A stretch of DNA of 64,000 nucleotides from Cytidiella melzeri (lineage: Eukaryota > Basidiomycota > Agaricomycetes > Polyporales > Irpicaceae): contig JABYQR010000115.1 in NCBI GenBank assembly GCA_022592445.1, forward strand, positions 1 through 64,000, read 5' to 3'. The notes under the pieces are model-generated. The model had not been told where the DNA came from. It saw nothing but the letters and a program-made list of their open reading frames with translations, and did no database searches. A program made the position numbers and the translations under genes. This document shows positions 54,978-64,000 of the stretch, one piece after another. Numbering within the stretch: the stretch's first letter is position 1; every line of letters starts with the position of its first letter.

Positions 54978-56422
54978 CCACAAAAGAGACAGGGTGACTG
55001 TCCCAAAGACCATCTAAGTCACCATGATACACTATGAAACATGTGTCAGTGTGTGAGCAGTGCAAACAGAAGAAACAAAGAGCCTGACAGAGGCATAAAT
55101 AGGGCTTTACTGGAAGGGGAATTTCAAGATTCACAATGCCATCAGTAAGGTTTTGTCCATTGTGTAGAAGTTGGATATACCAACATTTGTACTCTCTTGG
55201 ATACTATACTATACTAAAATATGTACCCTCTTTATCATATCATTGTCCCATGCAGTTGCCTAGGATTACTATGTGTACCAGCTATTGATGAGGTTACAAA
55301 TCACCCAAGTCCCCCGCCGAGCTCTCGGTTTGCCGCCATCAGCCCGCGTCTAGCGGAGTTTCATTAGTGCTGGCAATTGGGTGGGAGATTAACGTCAAGT
55401 GCTCGCATCGTTTACGTAGGCGTCGTTTTTGCTTTTTTTGGGGATTTCACTACACTTAACAGCTTACCGCTGTGCACAGCACTCGCTGTGGGATGTCTGG
55501 AGAGCCTCCTGACAGCGAAGAGTCCCCTGAGGGGTCTTCTGGCTTTTGCTTGAATCGAGATGGTGGTGGTTCCCCCTCCATCTTCGTCTCATCCTATCTG
55601 TTGCTCCTTTGATTCCCAGCATAAATCACTCTCTGCCTGCGACCATGTCAGGATCTGTTGAGGCTTCTCGATGTCTGAGACGCTTATCTCTTTCCATGCC
55701 TTTGATTATATCTGTCGGTATTGACCGGGACCTCGGGCCTCAGGCTCCATCAAGTGAAGTGATGTATTTATTCTGTGAGACAGCAGGTGCCACTAACCTT
55801 CGCAAAGAGCAGAAGACGTGTTCAGTTCAAAGTTGAGCATCGGTGCTCAGGACGGTACGTCTGAAATGTCATCGCGCAGTCGACAGCATACTTTCCACGA
55901 CCTTGAGAAGGATATTACTATCTGACGGAGACGAGATATGTTGCGAGGATTACCGTGACGACAACGATGATTCCCAGGATACACGCTAGGAGAGAAGCAT
56001 CAAGCCTCAAGCGGTTTTGAGACCGTCAATGCGCCAGAATCCAGGATACAAACGTACGCTCGATATATAACCAACAATCACGGCGGGGAGATCATTCACC
56101 TTATTCAGGACAGTAGCAGCGAATGTGTACGTGCATTGAGGTCCTTTTGGAATTGATTGGTCACGTCGTACTAGTAGCTGCCAGTGACCCGCAACCTCAA
56201 AAAAACAGATTCATATTATGTACCATTAGCTGAGTACATATAGCTCAGAGTGGCACCAGGCCGCCATTGAGTACAACAAGCGTAACCGTCCGTAGGCTCG
56301 TAGGGAGGTGTCGCAGTCACCAGCGCATAATACTAGTAGTACGGAACAAAGCATAGCGTGAGGGTGAAAATCGATGGACGAAAGAACAGTGCCCGTTCCA
56401 AGCTACAGTCGGACTTGTGAGT
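54978..56422. other. Region between G3 and FunK1 copy D
   Basis: From about 55990 onward it resembles the 3' flank of FunK1 copies A and B in diverged form (cgtacgctcgatatataacc near 56063; a tactagtag motif near 56331). 54978-55990 shows no gene I would support; a 96-codon frame at 55546-55836 has no recognisable feature. Confidence 0.45.
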
Positions 56423-57708
56423 CTAGAAACCTTCGAACGTCGCCAACAGCTTCTCGCATGTGATCAAGCCACCAGAGGTCTCAAACGTTCCGAACGAATT
56501 CTTCAGCTCCTTCGAGTCCTTGCTTTGCATCGGCTTTTGTAAAAAAACGTGGCTATCATAGAAGGGTTCCTTGAACGCCACGAGCCAACCGCGTAGGTGC
56601 TCAAAAAGCGGAGAGAGACGGTTAGACATGAATCTTTTGTCATGAGTGAGCAAAGCCAACTTCTTGCAAGCAATCTGCTCGTATGTTCCAAATTCCCATG
56701 TCGTCCGTTCGGCGTCACGAACTTTTGCATACTTGTCGGGAGAATTGGGGTCCGCATTCTTGATAGCGCACCACAAGGTTACCCAAAACACAGACTCGTA
56801 ATCATGTCTGACACAATTAATGACACGCTCGCACTCGCTGTCCATCTCCTCGGCCGCCTGCATGTCCTGAATCAATTCGAGAGCCATAAAGGACAATGTT
56901 CCAGTCCGATGGCGCGGCGTAGCTTCGATGGGAAATCCATTCTCGTCCAAACCAACTCCGGAATCGATGTCAACAAGAACAAAGTAGTCCTCTGCACCGC
57001 GTTTCTGGTACATGATGTTGCCTTCGCTGACGTCGCAATGCAGAATCAATCCCTTGTAACGCAAATCATGAATACCTGCGTAGTTCCGGTTAGATCCTAG
57101 CGTGGATGGACAAGTAACTGCTCACACGTAATTATTTGCTTCGCCATCGTGATGAGACAGTTGGGAGCCTGCACAAGTTTCTCAGACAAAGGAGTGTAAT
57201 GGTTTATGAGGAGGCAGCGAGAAACGCGGTCTTCATCTGGGTGCGGAGCCGCATCGAAGAGCGGACGAATATCGCATGACAGATGCCAGAGGTCCTTGAT
57301 TTTCGCGAGCTCAGGTGCGTGATCGAGTCGGCGAGCGGTGGTAGCGTCCACGTTGTGCTCTTGAACCAGCTTGAGAAGGCGCACAATGATCCTGGAGGGC
57401 GGAACATATCTAGCCGTTTGAATTGGAGCCTTGCCAAATGTATAGAGCTCTTTGGCAATGGCTTCGTCTTGAAGGAAGACAGGTCCATCCTTCCTGTCCG
57501 GATCGACGCCGCACGTGATTTGCAGCCAATGAGGGCCAGAGACGGTCGCTGTAAACTCGGCCACGTCCTCTTTTACGCCAGTGTCCTCACTTTCTTTTGT
57601 TTGGCCAGGGCGAGCTATTGTATGCATCACGGTGATAATTTCCTTGACGCGAGAGTTTTGCGATTTACTAGGCGTAACGGGAGGGCGAATGCTGGTAGTG
57701 CTAGGCAT
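56423..57708 (-). pseudogene. FunK1 kinase, copy D, internally deleted and active site altered
   Basis: Exons 57708-57126 and 57075-56423 with a 50-nt intron equal to intron 2 of copy A. The N-terminus (PPVTPSKSQNSRVKE, ARYVPPSRIIVRLLKLVQEH) is joined directly to the kinase hinge region (KIKDLWHLSCDIRPLF). About 330 residues are missing, including intron 1, the linker and the ATP-binding lobe. HRD is changed to HCD (LILHCDVSEGN) and DFD to DID (VDIDSGVG). The C-terminal block (RHRTGTLSFMALELIQDMQA) is well kept. Frames are open, but it cannot be a normal kinase. Confidence 0.82.
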
Positions 57709-58063
57709 GACGATGGCATGCTATGGTTTGAGTGAAAGAGGAGGGAGGAATCAGGGATGGCTGCGCTCACAGGCTATGAATTACCCACAACGTGCTCACT
57801 AGTTTGCGCCAACTGCAGGAGATCACGAAAGCAGTCCTCGTTGTATTGCAATGGCCATGGAAATTTGAAAAGACAGCAGCTGCCTATTTAGGCAGAAGCT
57901 AAACACCCACGTTGATCCGATTCGGCAGCAACCGAGTCTGTGGCCACACGTGGCAATGAGCCACCGCAATGTATTGCGAAATGTGAGGGCAGAGGACCAA
58001 GGCCAACCTCTCAACGTCACGGTACGCACATATGCAAGATCACCTTTTAATCCTGATTCGATA
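57709..58063. promoter_or_regulatory. 5' flank of FunK1 copy D
   Basis: Diverged version of the copy A and B upstream region. The gaaaagacagcagctgcc, then tatttagg block near 57873 is shared. No TATA box seen. Confidence 0.4.
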
Positions 58064-58187
58064 GGTTGGTAGCACCCCACTGACTTACTCCGAGTCCTAC
58101 CTAAGGCTACCTCAATGTAACGCCTTCACCAGGTCCCGATGCTCGACTCATTCCATTGCAGCTCGTCGACTGTGCATGTGCACTCTT
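58064..58187. repeat. Empty-site counterpart of the Plavaka insertion
   Basis: It matches 7906-8017 and then, without a break, 14378 onward. The junction reads gtgcactcttcgcag, where the copy A side has the 6.36-kb element between ...ctc and tcttcgcag. Confidence 0.88.
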
Positions 58188-58710
58188 CGCAGACTATGGC
58201 CTTCTCTAGCTGTCGCAGCTGAGGGCGAGGCGTGTTGATCTTCGAGAGGCAGACCTTTGCGAGTGTAGACGGGCGTTCAGCCTGAGCCTTTGTGCCTCAG
58301 GTCTTTAGCCATGGCGACAAAGACTAGAATGCACGCTGCGAGTGGAGCATCAAGAGGCTCGGAGTTTTCTGATGCGCTCATCTCCAGAGTACAAGGTACA
58401 CTCGATGTATAGCGACTCGGAGTCACGGTCGAGGTTGACGTTACTCGAGACGGTAGCAGCAAATGTGCGGTGGTCACGCCATAGTAGCAGTGGTGTTCAG
58501 TAAGAGCAGGTTGAATTCTTGTACTAGTAGCACAGATAAATCACGTCGGCACCAGGCCGTCAACAAGTACATAGGATTGAAGTAGAGGTGTTGCGATCAC
58601 CAGCGTATAATACTAGTAGCACGGAATAAAGCATAGCATGAGGGTGAAAATGATGGGGGAGAGAAGAATACCCGTTACTGTATTGCAGGTAAGTAATCTG
58701 ATGTTGAAAA

Positions 58711-61162
58711 TTAGAAACCTTCGAACGTCGTCAACAGCTTCTCGTATGTGATCAAACCACCGGAGGTCTCAAACGTGTCGAACGAATTCTTGAGTTCCTC
58801 CGCGCTTTGTATCGGCACCGTTGCTGACATCATGGCGCTCATGTAGAAGGGTCCCTTGAAAGCCACAAGCCAAGAGCGTAGGTGCTCGAAGAGCGGAGAG
58901 AGGCGTAGGGCCATGGAATTTATATGTTTCCAGAGCAAGCCCAGCTTATTGTTAGCTATCTGCTTGTACGTTCCAAATTCCCAAGTAGCCAGCTCGGCGT
59001 TGCGAGCCTTTGCATAATCGTCGGGCGAATTGGGGTCCGCAATCTTGATAGCGCACCACAAGGTTACCCAAAAGACGGACTCGTAATCATGTTTGACACA
59101 GTGGATGACACGCTTGCACTGGCTGCCCATCGCCTCGGCGTTATGCATGTCCTCAACCAATTCAGTGGCCATGAAGGGTAAAGTTCCAGTCCGGTGGCGC
59201 GCCGTAGCTCCCTTGGGAAATCCATTCTCGTCCACGAATACCGCCAGATCGAAGTCGATGAGAATAAAGCGATCCTCTCCATTACGGTTCTGGTACATTA
59301 TGTTGCCTTCGCTGATGTCGCGATGCAAAATAAACCCCTTGTACCGTAAATCACGGATACCTGCAGAGTTCCAATTAGATCGTGACATGAATGGATAACT
59401 AACATGCTTACAGGTGATGAGTTGCTTGGCCATCTCCATGAGAGAATCGGGAGCCTGCACAAGTTTCTCAGATAGAGGAGTGTATCGATCCATCACGAGG
59501 CAGCGAAGAACGCGGTCGTTGTCTGGGTCCGGAGCCGTGGCAAGCAGCTTGCGAATACCGCTCGACAGATGCCAGAGGTCCTTGGACTTCAGGAATTCAG
59601 GCACATGCTCAATACCAAGCTTGCGAGCATGCTCCACTATATCGTATTCAGAAGTCCGCTTGATGTATTGCTGAGACACCTTGACGATGACGCGACCACC
59701 ACCGGCCGCGGACGTAGTCCCTTCATAAATCGTCGTCCTTCGACCAACGAGAGCGTACTGAGAGTAGACATGTTTGCCAAGAGTGACAATGAAGGGCACG
59801 TTCTTCTCCTTGTCCTCGTCCGTGGAGAGATCGATCGTATGCTCCTTCAGGCTCCTGATCGGAAAGGCGGAGGGGTGGGGCTTGGTTGTGGGTGGGGTAA
59901 TAACGTGAGCGGGAATAGCGCCGAACTGTTCAGCATCACAGTAGGCGAGAGCGACGAAGATGGCTGCAACTCGTTCAAAGTCGGTAATGAGGGACAACTT
60001 CTCCCTATTCACGCCCGCGTCGGGGCACGTACGGACGATACCAGAAGCGTCGAAGTACCAAAGCGAGATGAGTTCATCTCGGAAAATGACACCAATATTG
60101 TGCATGCGTGTTCCACGCGTCGAGCCAAGCATTTCGAGCGCATATCCGCCAAGCTGAATCTCGGCGTCCGTAGTGGTAGAGCTCTTCCGGGATGGCCTGT
60201 CAGAAGATCCGCCAGATTGCGTAGCACCTTTAGTTTTCTTTGCCGGTCTCGCAGAGACCAATGCTTCCGAGCCACGAGAACGCTTGGAGCCAGTCGACGC
60301 CGTCTCAGCCACCTCGGCGTTTGCCATCTCCTCGACCTCCTCGACCTCCTCAACGTTCTCAACCTCCGCAACCTCTGCAGCCTCCGCGACTTCCTCCGAC
60401 TGGGTAGTAGTACAAGCAACCTAAAGCATGCGTCAGTAACGCGAACAAGTAGCGACAAGAAAGGACGCTGACCTCGGGTGAAGCACTGCATTTCTGCTGC
60501 TGTCGCTTGTGTCGCTCGACGTTGAGCTTCGGCTTGATTGGCCCGCTGTACTTCAGCTCCACGCACATCAAGGCCGCAGCCCATTCGACACCGTGCTTGC
60601 CGATACCCTTCGTGTGCTTCATCTCTCCTATACGAGAAGCGAGGATGTCTGGTTTACGTTTCGCCGCCAAGCTGTCCTGCTCTGCTAGCCTGCGCATATA
60701 CTTCGGATCGTTTCTGTAGAATTGGATGTCGTCAATGGGCGGGCGGGAGGCGATGTCGTCCATGTGGAGCTCTTGAACCAGCTTGAGTACGCGCATGATG
60801 ATGTTGGAAAGTGGGACATATCGAGCCGTTTCGAGTGTTACCTCGCAGAAGGCGTCGAGCTCTTTGGCAATGACTTCGTCATCGAAGAAGGAGTTCTTCG
60901 TAATGAAGGCGACCCATCGATCCATCTTGTCGGCATCGACGCCACACACGGCGTGCAGCCAATTGGAGACAGAGACGTTCTCGGTAAACTTGGCCATGTC
61001 CTCCTTCACCTGAGGGTCCACGCTTTCTTTCGTGTGGCTGGTAGAAACTGTACTGGAGTGGCTGGTGCGAGCTGGTGTCTGCGTCATACTGCTAAGATCC
61101 TCAACGCGAGAGTGCCGCGGTTTACTAGGCGTGACGGGAGGGCCACTGTTGGGAGTAGGCAT
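58711..61162 (-). CDS. FunK1 fungal-type protein kinase, copy B
   Basis: Exons 61162-60473, 60420-59412 and 59360-58711: same exon lengths, 52- and 51-nt introns and 782 residues as copy A. HRDISEGNIMYQNRNGED, LIDFDLAVFVDENGF and RVIVKVSQQYIKR are intact. Differences from A cluster in the C-terminal third (MATELVEDMHNAEAMGSQCK instead of MALELIQDMQAAEEMDSECE), while the N-terminal region is almost unchanged. That patchiness suggests gene conversion with another family member. Start chosen at MPTPNSG because A and B diverge in frame upstream. No disabling change seen. Confidence 0.88.
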
Positions 61163-61729
61163 AGTGATGACACGTTGTGGTTGAGTGAGAGGTAGGAGGA
61201 GCGAGAGAGAGCCGCACTCACCAGTTATAAACAAGTCACAACGTGGCCGGTAATTTGCGGCGGCCACCGGAGATTGCGAAAGCAGACCTCGTTGCTGAAC
61301 AATGGGGTTTTGGTTGAAAAGACAGCAACTGCCTATTTAGGAAGTAGCTAAACCCATGTGTTGATCCGAACGCCCGGCAGCAGCAATCTCACACTGGATC
61401 TGTGGTCATGAAAACACGCGTCAAGATGGCAATGCCACGCACGCCCTCAACATGTACAGCACGCCAACGACATTTCAGCACCATACGACCTTGATACGGG
61501 CCGAATCGATACACTCTGAGTCAGCATAAGGGTGGTCGGCTCTCGCAGGAAAGGGACGGAAGCAATGAGTGAAGCCCCGCAGGACAACGCTAGTACGAAC
61601 CGTGTCCCCATTCGCCGGTGCTGCTTGCTCTCTCCACACCGAAAGCAGCCAGCGGTATGCACTTGTGTCTTGCTTCAACGGTGCCGGATGAACGACCTGC
61701 ATCCATGAATGGTACGATTGTAGGCCCGC
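61163..61729. promoter_or_regulatory. 5' flank of FunK1 copy B, with empty site of the 487-bp solo LTR
   Basis: Homologous to 17382-17943. At 61725-61729 (CCCGC) it passes straight into aatcagataaagctcggtac, which in copy A resumes only after the solo LTR (18436 onward). Confidence 0.6.
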
Positions 61730-62292
61730 AATCAGATAAAGCTCGGTACCACTGATATCGATAGTCCTCAACACCTGACACCAAGCCAATGCGAACAGCC
61801 AACTGAGAGGCAATTTACAGATCTTGAGGAGGAATGGTTGGTCAAAGTAATAGTACTAGATTTCTTGCGTTTTCTTCTGAGCACCATCCCGTCTGGGCTG
61901 CTGTTTCGTCGCCAGTAAACATGGTCTTTTCGAACCCCTCATGACTCCGCCGGTTCTATCACCATCAAATGTGTGTACATCATTTTTAGGGACTGGGAGT
62001 CTACTATATTCACATGTTTGAAAACATTGGTAGCGTGGGTGTATGTGTGGTCCCACGAACTAGTTTGCACGCATTAGTAGTTGGGTTCAGCCAGAGGAGC
62101 AGATTCATTATATCCCGTACTAGTAGTACATTGAATCCAGTTGGCATGTCATCAAATACATCAAGCAAAAGAATTTGTGAAGATTGAAGGGGAGGCGTCG
62201 CGGTCGCTAATTTATACTACTAGTAGTACGGAGCAAAGCATAGCATGAGGGCTAAGTCGGTGGACGAGAGAAGAGCGAACATCAGTCTCGCT
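61730..62292. other. Region between FunK1 copies B and C
   Basis: No gene. The last 100 bp (tactactagtagtacggagcaaagc near 62211) are the diverged 3' flank of the FunK1 unit. Confidence 0.45.
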
Positions 62293-64000
62293 TTAAAACC
62301 CGTCAAACGTCGTCAACAGCTTCTCGTATGTGACCAAACCATCAAAGGTCTCAAAGGTCTCGAATGAATGCTTGATCTCCTCTTGGCTTTGTGTTGGTGT
62401 CATGTCTGACATCATGGCGCTGATGGCGAAGGGTTGCTTAAAAGCGACGATCCAGCTGCGTAGGTGCTCGAAGAGCGGAGAGAGACGTACGGCCCTGAAA
62501 GTTTTATGTTTCCAGAGCAAACTCAGCTTCTGGCAAGCAATCTGCTCGTACGTTCCAAATTCCCATGTAGCCAGTTCGTCGTCGCGAGCCTTTGCATACT
62601 TGTCGGGCGAGTTAGGGTCCGCAATCTTGATAGCGCACCACAAGGATACCCAAAAGACAGACTCGTAATCGTGTCTGACACAGTGGATGACACGCTCGCA
62701 CTGGCTATCCATCCCCTCGGCCACCTGCATGTCCTCAATCAATTCAAAAGCCATGAACGCTAAAGTTCCAGTGCGACGGCGCGACGTGGGTTCTTTAGGA
62801 AATCCATTCTCGGCCAGAACGACTCCCAGATCGAAGTCGATAAGAACGAAGCAGTCCTCTCCACCGCGGTTCTGGTACATGATGTTGCCTTCGCTGATGT
62901 CGCGATGCAGAATCAGCCCCTTGTACCGCAGATCATGGATACCTGCGTAGTTCGGTTAGATCACAGTGTGATCGGACAAGTGACATGCTTACACGTGAGT
63001 ATTTGTTTGGCCATCGTGATCAGAGAATTGGGAGCCTGCCCAAGTTTCACAGACAAAGGTGTGTAATGATCCATCACGAGGCAGCGAAAAACGCGGTGGT
63101 GGTCTGGGCTCGGAGCCGGATCGAAGGGCTTACGAATATCGCTTGAGAGATGCCGGAGGTCCTTGAGCTTCAGGAGATCAGGTACGTGAGCAAGACCATG
63201 TTTGCGAGCAGTGACTCGAACGATTAGCGACGATGACAGGATGCTCACCTCAGTTGAAGCACTGTATGCCTGCTGCTGTCGCTTGTATCGCTTGAGGGAT
63301 AACTTCTCCCTATTCGAGCCCACGTCGAGGCACGTACGGACAATACTAGACGCGTCGAGGCACCATAGCGAAATGAGTTCATCTGGGAAGATGACGCCAG
63401 AATTGTGCAAGCGTGTTCCATTCGTCGAGCCAACCATTTCGAGAGCATAGCTGCCAAGCTGAGGCTCGGCGTCTGGAGTGGTAGAGCCTCTGAAGTTCCA
63501 GAATGGTTTGTCGTAAGATCCGCCATGTTGTGTCACACTTTTGTTTTTCTTGGCCGGTCTCAATAATACCAACGCTTCCCAACCACGAGGACGCTTGGAA
63601 CCAGTCGACGCCGTCTCAGCCACTTCAGCGTTGTCCATCTTCTCGACCTCCTCGACCTTCGTGACCTGTGCAGCCTCCACATCTTCTTCCAACTGGGTGG
63701 TATTACAGGCGTTATTCTCAAAGCCAGGACTGGCAGCAGATAGAACTTGTGAGACAGGGGTGAGGACCTCAAGAATGGGTGAGTAACATGAACTAGGATT
63801 GACAAGATAGGGCGCTGACCTCGGGTGAATCACCGCATGCCTGCTGCTGCCGCTTTTCGCTCGAAGTTAGGCTTCTACTTTGTCGGTGCGCTCTCCTTCA
63901 GCTCCACGCACAGCAATGCCGCGCTCCGTTTGACACTGTGCGTACCGCTACCCTTCATCTCTCCTATACGAGAAGCGAGGATGTCCACGCTTTCTTTCGT
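62293..64000 (-). pseudogene. FunK1 kinase, copy C, rearranged; continues past the window edge
   Basis: The C-terminal kinase half is good: exon 62945-62293 after a 50-nt intron (GTAAGC...ACGCAG), with HRDISEGN, LIDFDLGVV and SRRRTGTLAFMAFEL. The exon before it (63833-62996) keeps the linker (MDNAEVAETASTGSKRPRGW) and LISLWCLDASSIVRTC. After REKLSL it switches to RYKRQQQAYSASTE plus intron-1-like sequence (63300-63215), then to RKHGLAHVPDLLKLKDLRHL. The ATP-binding lobe is thus replaced by a second copy of the exon 1/intron 1 junction. The normal copy of that junction is at 63820-63850. Near 63985 exon 1 jumps across about 400 bp (gaggatgtc to cacgctttctttcgt). Pseudogene. Confidence 0.8.

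Noticed and set aside
55546..55836. 96-codon plus-strand frame between G3 and FunK1 copy D
   Set aside because: No motif, no relative in the window, no splice or promoter signal.

Overview
The window looks like a transposon-dense, gene-poor block of a mushroom-forming basidiomycete (Agaricomycetes-like). Supporting signs are introns of about 47-63 nt, a local family of fungal-type FunK1 kinases, a Plavaka-type and a Tnp2-type CACTA DNA transposon, chromodomain Ty3/gypsy elements, and copia elements primed by a half methionine tRNA. I see no housekeeping gene.

Layout. 1-3445: copia element X, split into a sense pol half and an antisense LTR-gag-protease half joined through a 40-bp inverted repeat. 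3446-7905: copia element C2 (antisense), near-intact except for one TGA. 8018-14377: Plavaka element with imperfect terminal inverted repeats and two divergent genes, inserted beside a FunK1 gene. 14930-17381: FunK1 copy A. 17944-20015: solo LTRs and LTR pieces. 20198-21289: coiled-coil/Zn2Cys6-like gene with an internal stop. 21408-24360: gypsy remnants G0 and G1, including a 1.84-kb LTR that carries an ORF. 24838-30172: CACTA gene pair (partner gene plus Tnp2 transposase), both broken. 30462-38218: several multi-exon genes of unknown function. 38219-45353: gypsy element G2 (antisense, 3'-truncated, 1.86-kb 5' LTR). 46267-54972: gypsy element G3 (antisense), with both LTRs, a CTTTA target duplication and two solo LTRs nested inside. 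56423-64000: three more FunK1 units (D, B, C), all antisense.

How it fits together. FunK1 copies A and B, with their flanks, are near-identical duplicates. B therefore preserves the empty site for the Plavaka element and for one solo LTR found in the A unit. C and D have each lost the ATP-binding lobe of the kinase. Almost every transposon ORF is broken. Many breaks are CGA-to-TGA, and the two G3 LTRs differ at 11 positions, all transitions, 10 of them at CpG. This points to decay of methylated CpG in silenced repeats. Two gypsy families share an unfamiliar ORF upstream of Gag and a -1 gag/pol overlap. In G3 that overlap has a textbook slippery heptamer followed by a stem-loop.

Identifications come from motifs read by eye. 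No database search was run, and exon borders are inferred from splice-site consensus and reading frame.
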